Shown in pieces: positions 1-7,526 of a stretch of DNA of 64,000 nucleotides (position 1 is the stretch's first letter; each line of letters opens with the position of its first letter). This DNA is from an uncultured Alphaproteobacteria bacterium (GTDB taxonomy: Bacteria; Pseudomonadota; Alphaproteobacteria; RF32; CAG-239). The notes below the pieces were generated by a model. The model was given only the letters and a program-made list of their open reading frames with translations, searched no databases and was not told the DNA's origin. The stretch covers positions 42,034 to 106,033 of the forward strand of contig CAJTMA010000003.1 of assembly GCA_910577205.1 (NCBI GenBank), written 5' to 3'. The position numbers and the translations under genes were made by a program.

Positions 1-108
1 GCGCACCCGCAGACACAGGCTTATAAAAATGCGTTTGAGGAATTGTCGTTTTTTTCTAATTATGTCCATGTGTTGGGGACGTATTCTTCTGCACGCGACC
101 GGATGTAG
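1..108 (+). CDS. pheA: Prephenate dehydratase, C-terminal end (partial)
   Basis: The first 35 codons are open in frame 1 and end at TAG 106-108. The peptide resembles the end of the ACT regulatory domain of prephenate dehydratases, with the pattern 'EELSFFSNYVHVLGTY', which matches the usual 'ALEELRFF...VLGTYP' close of that family. The enzyme converts prephenate to phenylpyruvate in phenylalanine synthesis, and the ACT domain is its feedback sensor. The catalytic part lies outside the window, so the call rests only on this short tail. Confidence 0.6.
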   Translation, partial: AHPQTQAYKNAFEELSFFSNYVHVLGTYSSARDRM

Positions 109-225
109 TGCCATTGTAACAATCCGTCACATCTATTGAGTTGATATTTGACGATTAAGCTTGTGCATTTTGGTTCAGCAGATATGATAACAGCCATATT
201 GAACAGATAATATCAGGAGTTTGCA

Positions 226-1593
226 ATGGGAAATCAATTATTCGGAACTGACGGTGTGCGCGGTGTGGCTAATGTTTATCCGATGACTGCGGAATTTGCC
301 TTGAAATTAGGTATGGCTGCCGGGCAGCTGGTCTGCCGGAATAAACGCAAGGCCGCAATAGCCAGAGATACCCGCGTTTCCGGAGAAATGCTGGAAGCAG
401 CTTTAACCGCAGGTTTTAATGCTGCGGGGGTAGATGTTTTGAAACTCGGGGTTATTCCTACTCCGGCGGCAACGATGCTGACTCCGACCTTAGATGTGGA
501 TATGACCGTAATGATTACCGCCTCGCATAATCCGTATCAGGATAATGGTTTGAAGCTGATTAATGCTGAGGGGGATAAGTTTTCGGATGAAGCGACAGCA
601 CAGATTGAAGAGGCGATAGCCGCAGGGAAGTTTGATTTGAACCCTGAAGAAATCGGGATTTCGGAAGTTGTCCCCGATGCCGTGGCAGGGTATGTCGACT
701 GTGTATTGAAGGCTGCGGAAGGGACTGCGCCTTTATCCGGGCTGCGTGTGGTCTTGGATTGTGCCAATGGCGTATTTTCAAAAATTTTACCGGAAGTATT
801 TAAAAGCCTTGGTGCAGGGATTATTGTTATCGGTAATGAACCTAACGGCAAAAACATTAATTTAGACTGCGGGTCACAACATACTGCAAAAATGATTGAA
901 ACCGTCAAAAATGCCCATGCTCAATTAGGGATTGCGGTGGATGGCGATGGTGACCGCATTATTGTCTGTGATGAATTGGGTAACCGTTTGGACGGCGATC
1001 AGATTATTGCCTTTATGGGAAAATGCTTAAAAGAGCAAGGGCGGCTTAAGGGCAATGCCGTTGCGGCGACGATTGTTTCCAATCCGGGGCTGGACCGTTT
1101 TCTTGAAAGTTGCGGTATCCGTTGCGCGCGGTCGGCAGTTGGCGAACGTTATGTCATTGAAGAAATGCGGCGTCAAGGATGCAATGCCGGCGGTGAAGAA
1201 TCGGGGCATATCGTGTTGTCTGATTTTGGCAAGACCGGCGATGCCATGGCGGCGGCTTTGGTTTTGGCGCAGGGATTTTTGAAAAGCGGCAAGAAAATGA
1301 GCGAGCTGTTTCCGTTGTTTACGCCGATGTTCCGCAAACGGGTAGACAGCAAGTTCGTTTCCAAGGAAGATATGTTGGCGGCCTTTGAACTGTCAGATTT
1401 TCAAGCTGCAATCAAGCAAGCGGAAACAGCGATTGAGGGCAAGGGTAAGGTATTGGTACGCAAGTCCGGCACAGAACCGAAAATTCAGGTTTGGGTGTGG
1501 AGCGATGATACGGCTTTTGCCGATGCGTTAAATGCCTCTATGGTTGCCGTGTTGGAAAAAGCCAAAGGCTTTGAGGGAAAAAAGATTGTATAA
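226..1593 (+). CDS. glmM: Phosphoglucosamine mutase GlmM
   Basis: Cytoplasmic enzyme that interconverts glucosamine-6-phosphate and glucosamine-1-phosphate, feeding UDP-GlcNAc for peptidoglycan and LPS. The 455-residue length is normal for the family. The phosphoserine loop TASHNP lies at residues 98-103 (Ser100), the metal loop DGDGDR at 239-244, and the phosphate-binding RKSGTEPK near 412-419, so all active-site motifs are present. An AGGAG ribosome site just upstream supports the ATG. It stands about 120 bp after the pheA end and is followed by a 10-bp inverted repeat. Confidence 0.97.
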   Translation: MGNQLFGTDGVRGVANVYPMTAEFALKLGMAAGQLVCRNKRKAAIARDTRVSGEMLEAALTAGFNAAGVDVLKLGVIPTPAATMLTPTLDVDMTVMITASHNPYQDNGLKLINAEGDKFSDEATAQIEEAIAAGKFDLNPEEIGISEVVPDAVAGYVDCVLKAAEGTAPLSGLRVVLDCANGVFSKILPEVFKSLGAGIIVIGNEPNGKNINLDCGSQHTAKMIETVKNAHAQLGIAVDGDGDRIIVCDELGNRLDGDQIIAFMGKCLKEQGRLKGNAVAATIVSNPGLDRFLESCGIRCARSAVGERYVIEEMRRQGCNAGGEESGHIVLSDFGKTGDAMAAALVLAQGFLKSGKKMSELFPLFTPMFRKRVDSKFVSKEDMLAAFELSDFQAAIKQAETAIEGKGKVLVRKSGTEPKIQVWVWSDDTAFADALNASMVAVLEKAKGFEGKKIV

Positions 1594-1610
1594 CAGAGGG
1601 ATATGTGTGT

Positions 1611-1649
1611 TGTTAAACTTTTGTTTACTTTAGTTATGTAAGTTTAACA
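1611..1649. promoter_or_regulatory. 10-bp perfect inverted repeat between glmM and the next gene
   Basis: TGTTAAACTT (1611-1620) and its exact reverse complement AAGTTTAACA (1640-1649) flank 19 bases. There is no T-run, so it is not an ordinary terminator. It lies 30 bp before the start of the 70-residue gene and could be an operator or part of its leader. Confidence 0.35.
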
Positions 1650-1678
1650 GTATTGATATATCCACAGAGGAGGTTTGT

Positions 1679-1891
1679 ATGCGTAAGGAAATTCAGGAAA
1701 ATCTGGACTGGTATAAAAATAAGACCGTCAGTTCTGCAGCTGTGCGCAAAGGAAACCTCGCTTTGCTGGCTACGGCGCATTTTCGCAACGGCGAGATTGT
1801 GCAGACAACCCGCGGGCGCTGCATTTGGCCTAATCCATATAAGGCGGATTCAAATGTTTTGAGCCGCCGGGTTTGGGGTAAGGAATCCTAG
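1679..1891 (+). CDS. Small conserved-looking protein of unknown function (70 aa)
   Basis: Start chosen because an AGGAGG ribosome site (1668-1673) sits at ideal distance; a longer alternative frame over the same bases has no such site. The product is basic at the N-terminus, has no membrane segment or signal peptide, and contains a central 'GNLALLATAHFRNGEIVQT' stretch that looks like paired beta strands. I do not recognise the family. It is followed after 3 bp by a membrane protein gene, so the two are probably co-transcribed. Confidence 0.6.
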   Translation: MRKEIQENLDWYKNKTVSSAAVRKGNLALLATAHFRNGEIVQTTRGRCIWPNPYKADSNVLSRRVWGKES

Positions 1892-1894
1892 TAT

Positions 1895-2215
1895 ATGCTG
1901 CGCGGGCTTAAAGCTCTGTTTATGTCGGGTCTGTTTTGGGATCCGATGGTTCTGCTGGGAATTTTTACCGGTTCGCTTTTGTATTTTAATTTTGAGTACG
2001 AGCAGATTGAATCTGTTTATTTTGACGCGCGGTTTTATGCTTTGGCGGCAATTATCGGCGTGTTGTATAATTTTTCGTTTCGTCCGGTTTATAAACGCGG
2101 CGGACGGGTGATTGATTATCAATATACAACGGTTAATGCCATTTTAGCTTTTCTGAAACTGGTTATCAGTTCCGTGCTGGTGATGTCTTTTATCAGTTTG
2201 GTAACAATTTTCTGA
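1895..2215 (+). CDS. Small integral membrane protein, unknown (106 aa)
   Basis: Three hydrophobic segments are visible (about residues 18-31, 47-61 and 82-104), joined by a short acidic loop and a basic 'RPVYKRGGR' loop, which suggests an inner-membrane protein. It begins 3 bp after the preceding small gene, indicating an operon of two. No ribosome site stands out, so translation may be coupled. No family recognised. Confidence 0.55.
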   Translation: MLRGLKALFMSGLFWDPMVLLGIFTGSLLYFNFEYEQIESVYFDARFYALAAIIGVLYNFSFRPVYKRGGRVIDYQYTTVNAILAFLKLVISSVLVMSFISLVTIF

Positions 2216-2260
2216 TTTTGAGAACTAAAGTTGTGGATTTGTTGATTTTACCCTTTACTT

Positions 2261-2313
2261 TTGTGTTTTGCTTGGGTATTTTGTTGATTGCCACTTGCTA
2301 TAAGTGTGCCTAA
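2261..2313 (+). promoter_or_regulatory. Conserved leader element, copy A
   Basis: This block reappears at 41435-41491. Both copies carry TTGTGTTTT...GCTT, a 14-19 base gap, then ATTGCCACTTG..AT.AGTGTG.CTA. The last part can fold as a short hairpin (CACTT/AAGTG). In both places it precedes a terminator-like hairpin and then an AT-rich small-gene cassette. Role unknown; promoter or small-RNA start are possibilities. Confidence 0.45.
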
Positions 2314-2345
2314 AAGCCGCGAAACTTTATTGCGGCTTTTAAGTT
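2312..2345 (+). terminator. Terminator-like hairpin in the leader of the 108-aa gene
   Basis: AAAAGCCGC (2312-2320) pairs with GCGGCTTTT (2332-2340). The T-tract is short. It lies only about 20 bp before the next start codon, so it may end the upstream unit or act as an attenuator for the downstream gene. Confidence 0.6.
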
Positions 2346-2361
2346 TTAAGGAAATAATGAA

Positions 2362-2688
2362 ATGTTGATTTGTAATAAAAAACTGAGATACAGGCTTGTT
2401 CAGGTATTATATTTTTTTTGCGGTGTATTGGGGGTTCATATTTTGGCAGATTGCTTAGTTGATAGTTCTTGGGCTGATGTGTTAAAATCTATGACGCAAA
2501 AAGATATTGATGAATTAGTGAATAATCTTGACCGATATTTTTTTTCAACATTGCTGCATTTATATATTATCTCGTTTATATTGTTTTCTGTTTTACCAGA
2601 AAAAATTCGCTGTAGCCGATGGTGGCTGAGAGGAATATATTTTGTTCTTTTTTATTTTCTTAATATTTTGATTTATATGTGGATTTAA
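2362..2688 (+). CDS. Low-GC membrane protein, unknown (108 aa)
   Basis: AT-rich gene with an AAGGAAA ribosome site. The product has hydrophobic stretches at about residues 12-30, 60-77 and 89-107 separated by an acidic 'MTQKDIDELVNNLDRY' segment. No family recognised. Base composition is clearly lower in GC than glmM or uvrC, and the gene sits in a small cassette (2261-3132) bounded by hairpins, which suggests acquired DNA. Confidence 0.55.
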   Translation: MLICNKKLRYRLVQVLYFFCGVLGVHILADCLVDSSWADVLKSMTQKDIDELVNNLDRYFFSTLLHLYIISFILFSVLPEKIRCSRWWLRGIYFVLFYFLNILIYMWI

Positions 2689-2695
2689 TTGAACA

Positions 2696-2722
2696 GGGCT
2701 TTCTTTGAAAGCTCTTTTTTTT
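2696..2722 (+). terminator. Terminator-like hairpin
   Basis: GGGCTTTC (2696-2703), three-base loop, GAAAGCTC (2707-2714), then eight T. It lies between the 108-aa gene and the next start codon at 2734, with the AGGAG ribosome site directly after the T-run. Confidence 0.6.
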
Positions 2723-2733
2723 AGGAGAAAACA

Positions 2734-3084
2734 ATGTATTCAAATATTTTAAGAGGCGGAAGTAAATATTTACAAAGGTTAGCTAAAAAGTCAGGGATTA
2801 AAGCTTCAGCTAGAGCTGCTAGTGAAGATGTGGATGATTTTGCTGAAGATTGGCTTGATATTGGCAGATTAAATAAATGAGAAGATGAAAGGCTTAAAGA
2901 GAGAAATGAGCAAGTGTCTTCAATTAAAAAGAATGTAGAAGATTGGGATGATATTGATTTAAGTAGGGCAATGAATAGTAGAGAATATCAATATGATAGA
3001 GGTGTCCAGGAGAAGGTTCAAAAATATTTCGAGAGAAAGTATCCGGGTAAACAAAGGTTGGATGCGACAGGTCGTCCTATTTGA
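2734..3084 (+). pseudogene. Small soluble protein gene interrupted by an in-frame TGA
   Basis: ATG 2734 follows an AGGAG ribosome site. The frame runs 48 codons to TGA 2878-2880 and then stays open for 67 more codons to TGA 3082-3084. Both parts have the same highly charged, AT-rich character; the second half ends in 'KQRLDATGRPI'. Read together they make a 116-codon unit, similar in size to neighbouring small genes. The simplest view is a nonsense mutation. Alternatives are a real 48-residue product or two separate genes; no ATG with a ribosome site starts the second half. Family unknown. Confidence 0.5.
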
Positions 3085-3090
3085 TATAAA

Positions 3091-3132
3091 TTTCAGTCTG
3101 AAAGCTTTTAAATAAAAGCTTTCAGACTGAAA
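3091..3132. terminator. Bidirectional terminator: 19-bp perfect stem
   Basis: Arms 3091-3109 and 3114-3132 are exact reverse complements around a four-base loop (AAAT), with T and A tracts on both sides of the loop. It separates the convergent low-GC cassette and the YjfB-like gene, and its right arm covers the last codons of the latter. Confidence 0.75.
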
Positions 3133-3301
3133 TATCAATATTATGCCCGTGGGTGGCGGAAGGGGTGACGGTGCGATTTTCATTGCCGTCCAGCAGGATT
3201 TCAATGACTTGTTTCTGCATATCCATTTGCGTTTTGATGACAGACATCTGCATTTGCTGTACGGATAAGGCATATTGGCTGATAGCGCCCAGTTCTGCCA
3301 T
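3122..3301 (-). CDS. YjfB-like putative motility protein
   Basis: The 59-residue product (start at 3301, AGGAG ribosome site) contains 'ALSVQQMQMSVIKTQMDMQKQ', a Met/Gln-rich helix typical of the YjfB family, annotated as a putative motility protein in Firmicutes and Proteobacteria. Its function is not established. A flagellar operon lies at 21-27 kb in the same window, which is consistent. A longer reading frame exists upstream but lacks a ribosome site. A possible -10 (TATAAT on the minus strand, 3334-3339) precedes it. Confidence 0.65.
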   Translation of the reverse strand: MAELGAISQYALSVQQMQMSVIKTQMDMQKQVIEILLDGNENRTVTPSATHGHNIDISV

Positions 3302-3405
3302 GGTTTTTCTCCTTAACATTCCTATATTTGCCTATTATATCATAAAAACACTAACGCTTCATTAAAAAAATAGTTATATAATCGGCGTATGGAGGAGTAG
3401 GACAA

Positions 3406-5214
3406 GTGGTTGCCGATATTAAACAAGGGTTGGAAATTTTAAAGAAGCACATTAAGGTTGCGCCGGAGAAGCCCGGCGTTTACCGGATGATTGGCGCGGA
3501 CGAAAAGGTTTTGTATGTCGGTAAAGCCAAGAACATCAAAAAACGGATTGTGGCCTATTCTCATATCGACAAGCTGCCGTACCGTTTGCAGCGAATGGTT
3601 TCGGAAATTCGGCGTATGGAGTTTATTATCGTTGAAAACGAAGCTAAAGCTCTGTTGATGGAAAATGAGCTGATTAAAAGGCTGGAACCGCGTTATAATA
3701 TTTTGCTCAAAGACGATAAGACGTTTCCGCATTTGGTGATAGATGTCGAATCGGAATTTCCGTCACTGCGCAAATATCGCGGTAAACGCAATGACAAGAG
3801 CAAATATTTCGGGCCGTTTGCCAGCGTTTTGGCGGTGAATAATGTGTTGGATACAGTGCAAAAAGCTTTTTTGCTGCGTTCCTGTCGTGACAATGTATTT
3901 AAGAATCGTGAACGCCCGTGCCTGATGTATCAGATTAAGCGCTGTTCTGCTCCGTGTGTGGGACGGATATCCAAAGAGGATTATCATAAACTGGTGCGCG
4001 AAGCTGTTGATTTCCTGGATGGCAAAAATACTAAAATCCAAGCGGAGCTTTCAGAAAAAATGCAGGAAGCCAGCGACAGGATGGATTATGAGCAGGCGCT
4101 GATTTTCCGTGACCGTATTCGGGCTTTAACTAATGTTCAGACCGGAACGATGGTGGAATATGCCAGTATTAATTCCTGCGATATTGTGGCGATTGCCCGT
4201 AAAAACGATGTGGTTTGTATTCAGGTGTTTTTTATCCGCTCGGGGCAGAATTGCGGCAATGTCCCTTATTTTCCCAAACAAACGCAAGGGGCGGAAAATG
4301 CCGAGATTTTAGAAGCGTTTTTAGGCAGCTTTTATACTGAACATATTCCGCCTAAAGAGATTATTATTTCAGAACCTTTGGAAAATAAGGAATTTCTGGA
4401 AGAAGCTCTGGGCACGCATATTAATACTTATCAAAAAGGGGCAAAGGCCAAGCTGCAAAACAATGTGTTGGATAATGCCTATGCCTCCATTGACCGGAAA
4501 ATGGCAATGGAAGCTTCCGTAAAGGCTAATCTTGAGGAAATGCAGCGGGTGTTTGAGCTGCCGCGCCTGCCGCAACGGATTGAAATATACGATAACTCGC
4601 ATATTCAGGGGAGCTATGCCATCGGGGCAATGGTCGTGGCGACCCCGGAAGGCTTTGATAAGAAAAGCTACCGCACATTTAATATTAAAAATTCTGAAAT
4701 TACCAATGATGACTTTGCGATGATGAAAGAGGTTTTAACCAGGCGTTTTAACCGCATGGCTCCTGAAAACCGCCCGGATGTCATCTTGCTGGACGGCGGT
4801 TTGGGGCAGTTGCACGCCGTGGATGATGCCTTGAAGGATTTTGACCTTTCGGGTATCGCAATTATCGCCATATCCAAAGGGCCTGACCGTAATGCCGGAA
4901 AAGAGTTTTATCATCAGGTCGGGAAAGAAAGTTTTGCTTTGCCTTATCAGTCGCCGATAGCATTTTATCTGCAAAATCTGCGGGATGAATCGCACCGTTT
5001 TGCAATCGGGACGCATCGTAAGAAACGCGGAAAATCAATCACCAAGTCCCGCTTGGATGACGTGGATGGAATCGGAGCCCGCCGCAAAAAGGATTTGCTG
5101 AATTATTTCGGTTCAGTGGAAGAAATTGCGCAGGCGGGGATTAAAGATATTGAAAAAGTTAGCGGAATCAGTAAAAAAACAGCGGAAAAGATATATAATT
5201 ACTTCCATAAATAA
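3406..5214 (+). CDS. uvrC: Excinuclease ABC subunit C
   Basis: Nucleotide-excision-repair endonuclease that makes both incisions around a lesion marked by UvrA-UvrB. The 602 residues show the N-terminal GIY-YIG nuclease (GVYRM and LYVGKAKNIKKR, residues 24-50), a UVR motif that binds UvrB near residues 205-240, the RNase H-like C-terminal nuclease, and a helix-hairpin-helix end (DVDGIGARRKKDLL, GISKKTAEKI). GTG start with GGAGGA ribosome site at 3391-3396. uvrB is in the same window at 19-21 kb but on the other strand. Confidence 0.97.
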   Translation: MVADIKQGLEILKKHIKVAPEKPGVYRMIGADEKVLYVGKAKNIKKRIVAYSHIDKLPYRLQRMVSEIRRMEFIIVENEAKALLMENELIKRLEPRYNILLKDDKTFPHLVIDVESEFPSLRKYRGKRNDKSKYFGPFASVLAVNNVLDTVQKAFLLRSCRDNVFKNRERPCLMYQIKRCSAPCVGRISKEDYHKLVREAVDFLDGKNTKIQAELSEKMQEASDRMDYEQALIFRDRIRALTNVQTGTMVEYASINSCDIVAIARKNDVVCIQVFFIRSGQNCGNVPYFPKQTQGAENAEILEAFLGSFYTEHIPPKEIIISEPLENKEFLEEALGTHINTYQKGAKAKLQNNVLDNAYASIDRKMAMEASVKANLEEMQRVFELPRLPQRIEIYDNSHIQGSYAIGAMVVATPEGFDKKSYRTFNIKNSEITNDDFAMMKEVLTRRFNRMAPENRPDVILLDGGLGQLHAVDDALKDFDLSGIAIIAISKGPDRNAGKEFYHQVGKESFALPYQSPIAFYLQNLRDESHRFAIGTHRKKRGKSITKSRLDDVDGIGARRKKDLLNYFGSVEEIAQAGIKDIEKVSGISKKTAEKIYNYFHK

Positions 5215-5253
5215 AAATTCTGACTTAGGATATATCAAAAGTTTAATGTTATT

Positions 5254-6015
5254 ATGAAAGGTCTTAACGTGTACAGCCTGCCTAATCTGCTGACCATCTC
5301 CAGAATCTTGGTCATTCCGGTTATTTTCCTGTCAATCTATATTCATACGGCAATGTGGTCTATGTTGGCTGCCGTCCTGTTCATTATCGCTTCGATTACC
5401 GATTATTTCGATGGTTATCTGGCTCGTTCACGCAATGAAACATCTGCTTTTGGACGTTTGCTTGACCCAATTGCCGATAAGCTGCTGGTGGCTTCCGCGT
5501 TGATTGTGATTTTGGCCGATAATATGGTCCATCCGGTTAACTATATTCCGGTTATCATTATTTTGTGCCGTGAGCTTCTGGTGTCCGGCCTGCGCGAATT
5601 TTTGGCGGAAATGCACGTTGGTATGCCGGTTACACGTTTGGCAAAGTGGAAAACCGGATTCCAGATGACTGCTTTGTCGATGATTTTGGTGGGCTATATG
5701 TTCCATAATCTCGGCGTTGTGTTGCTGTGGATTGCGGCTGTGCTGACCTTTGTCACCGGTTATCAATATTTCCAGAAAAGTTTGGATTATGTCAAATCAG
5801 TCGAAGCCGATAAAAATCCGAAATTGGCTGAAGTTAAAGAAGCTGTTGAGGAAATTAAGGCGGTGGTAGAAAAGGCAAAAAAAGTTGTTGCCAAAACCGG
5901 CCTGAAAACCATTAAAGCCAAGCGTATTTCTGCTAAAAAGCCGTTGAAGGTCAAGAAAGCTGTGCCTTCTAAGTCCGCGGTTAAAAAAGCGCCGGCTAAA
6001 AAAACTGCAAAATAA
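5254..6015 (+). CDS. pgsA: CDP-diacylglycerol-glycerol-3-phosphate 3-phosphatidyltransferase with basic tail
   Basis: Inner-membrane enzyme that makes phosphatidylglycerophosphate, precursor of phosphatidylglycerol and cardiolipin. The CDP-alcohol phosphotransferase signature D-x2-DG-x2-AR...G-x3-D-x3-D is present around residues 48-75, and the core has several membrane segments up to about residue 180. The last 65 residues are an unusual Lys/Ala/Val-rich tail resembling histone H1, making 253 residues against the usual 180-200. GTG 5269, preceded by AAAGG, is an alternative start that matches other PgsA N-termini better than ATG 5254. Confidence 0.93.
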   Translation: MKGLNVYSLPNLLTISRILVIPVIFLSIYIHTAMWSMLAAVLFIIASITDYFDGYLARSRNETSAFGRLLDPIADKLLVASALIVILADNMVHPVNYIPVIIILCRELLVSGLREFLAEMHVGMPVTRLAKWKTGFQMTALSMILVGYMFHNLGVVLLWIAAVLTFVTGYQYFQKSLDYVKSVEADKNPKLAEVKEAVEEIKAVVEKAKKVVAKTGLKTIKAKRISAKKPLKVKKAVPSKSAVKKAPAKKTAK

Positions 6016-6033
6016 ATCTGGGCAGTGGACGCA

Positions 6034-6723
6034 ATGGGAGAAGATAAGGCACATATTCTGGTGGTGGATGATGACACCCGTCTGCGTTCGCTGTTACAGC
6101 GTTTTCTGCGCGAAAATAATTTTTATGTATCAACAGCCAAAGATGCTGACGAAGCCAGAGAACGCTTGACTGAATATAAGTTTGACCTTCTGATTGTCGA
6201 TATTATGATGCCGAATGAAAGCGGGCTTGATTTCTTGGGCACGCTGCGGCAGGAAAGCTCTGTCCCGGTTATTTTGTTGACGGCTATGGGGGAAACAGCA
6301 GACCGTATTGCCGGATTGGAAACCGGAGCGGATGATTATCTCGCCAAGCCTTTTGAACCCAAAGAACTGGTGTTGCGCATTAAGAATATTCTCCGCCGCG
6401 CTCCGAAGGAAACCATCAGTGAAAAACAAGTTTTGGATTTAGGTCTGTGCCTGTATGATATGGAGAAGAAAGAGCTTTCTACCAAGCAAAACCAGATTGT
6501 CCATATTACGCCGGTTGAGCAGCTTTTACTTTCCGTGCTGGGGCAAAAAGCCGGGCAAGTCTTTTCGCGCGAGAAGCTGGCAGAAATTTTAGGGGCAGGA
6601 CAAAGCCCGCGCTCCATAGATGTTCAAATCACCCGTCTGCGCAAAAAAATCGAAAAAGATTCCAAGAACCCCCGTTATTTGCAGACAGTGAGGGGGAAGG
6701 GGTATATGTTGCTTCCCGAATAA
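6034..6723 (+). CDS. OmpR-family response regulator
   Basis: Two-component regulator of about 229 residues. The receiver has the acidic pair VVDDD, the phospho-acceptor Asp in 'LLIVDIMMP' and the Lys of 'LAKPF'. The C-terminal winged helix ends in 'VQITRLRKKIE...QTVRGKGYML', as in OmpR/PhoB DNA-binding domains. ATG 6034 is preferred to GTG 6025, though neither has a strong ribosome site. The EnvZ-like kinase at 7527 is the likely partner, now separated by about 800 bp of repeats and an opposing HTH gene. Confidence 0.93.
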   Translation: MGEDKAHILVVDDDTRLRSLLQRFLRENNFYVSTAKDADEARERLTEYKFDLLIVDIMMPNESGLDFLGTLRQESSVPVILLTAMGETADRIAGLETGADDYLAKPFEPKELVLRIKNILRRAPKETISEKQVLDLGLCLYDMEKKELSTKQNQIVHITPVEQLLLSVLGQKAGQVFSREKLAEILGAGQSPRSIDVQITRLRKKIEKDSKNPRYLQTVRGKGYMLLPE

Positions 6724-7019
6724 CAGGGGAAAAAACTTGTCTAGTGGTCGATTAATACAGATTTGTCGGGTTGGCAAAATGCTCATGTACTATTGTGTAC
6801 ACTCCGCTTTTGCCACCCTAAAATCTTATTACTCGACTCGCTATCCAAGTTTTTTAGTAGCGGGTTTACTCATTCTCCGAACTTTTTCGTTATTGCGGAA
6901 TTTTACTTTTGCTACTCTGAAATCTTATTACTCGACTTGCTATCCAAGTTTTTAGGGAGTGGGGTTTACTCGTTCTTCGAACTTTTGTCGTATTATGCCA
7001 CTACTCAACTTTTTGGGTG
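6724..7019. repeat. Intergenic repeat block with hairpin family member A
   Basis: No gene is seen here. The hairpin at 6773-6814 has arms GGCAAAA/TTTTGCC around a core with GTAC...GTAC. Downstream there are two degenerate copies of a unit containing 'TCTTATTACTCGACT' and 'GCTATCCAAGTTTTT' (about 6820-6860 and 6920-6955). Related sequence occurs at 15625-15690 and 55035-55330. Short frames here are not coding. Confidence 0.7.
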
Positions 7020-7250
7020 TTATTCTGTCAATTCTATCTTGATTAATTTGCCGTAGAAAGCGACCAGTTTGCACAATGTCCACGGTTCGCGGCATTCTCC
7101 TCTCTCTAACCGGTCAAGTTTGGCAGTGGGGATTAAAATTTTATTGCTTAATTTTATCAGGCTTAATTTGTGTTCGGTTCTAAGTTTGAATAGTTCCAGC
7201 CCGCAGTCTTTATAGAAGCGGTTTAAAACGTCTTTTCTTTGTTTATTCAT
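7020..7250 (-). CDS. Small HTH (XRE-like) DNA-binding protein
   Basis: Start at 7250 is set by an AAGGAC ribosome site; a longer frame upstream has none. The 76-residue product has the layout of a Cro/C1 helix-turn-helix: 'ELFKLRTEHKLSLIKLSNKILIP' followed by 'KLDRLERGECREP', where phage regulators have 'QS.IS..E.G...P'. It faces the two-component genes on either side. Its upstream region (7286-7378) carries strong inverted repeats that could be its operator or leader. Confidence 0.6.
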   Translation of the reverse strand: MNKQRKDVLNRFYKDCGLELFKLRTEHKLSLIKLSNKILIPTAKLDRLERGECREPWTLCKLVAFYGKLIKIELTE

Positions 7251-7285
7251 GATTTGTCCTTGTGTTTTTTTGATTTGAAATAAGG

Positions 7286-7378
7286 TGTGGGAGCTCAAAA
7301 CAGTCACAAAGAAACTGCCGGAATATTCAATATATTATCCGACTCCCACATTGTGGGCTTTGTGAGAGTTTTGAGCTC
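7286..7378. promoter_or_regulatory. Nested and competing inverted repeats upstream of the HTH gene
   Basis: Long arms 7291-7311 and 7358-7378 match over 19 of 21 bases (GAGCTCAAAAC..TCACAAAG). Inside, CTCCCACA (7343-7350) can pair either with TGTGGGAG (7286-7293) or, as CCCACA, with TGTGGG (7352-7357). The stems exclude each other. The block lies in the 5' region of the minus-strand HTH gene. Confidence 0.55.
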
Positions 7379-7526
7379 TTGACATGACAATAAAATAAGA
7401 GGGCGCGCTTGTCAATCTTTTGTAGTAATTTGTAATTTTTCGTTTTGGGGCGGATGATTATTTTGCTGGCATTTGGCGGAGAATGATTCTAAGATAGGCG
7501 CAGTTATTGATTTGAGGAGTAAATAT

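Noticed and set aside
2878..2880. TGA read as tryptophan or selenocysteine
   Set aside because: Many core genes here end in TGA and use TGG for Trp, and no SECIS-like structure is evident directly after it; a nonsense mutation is simpler.
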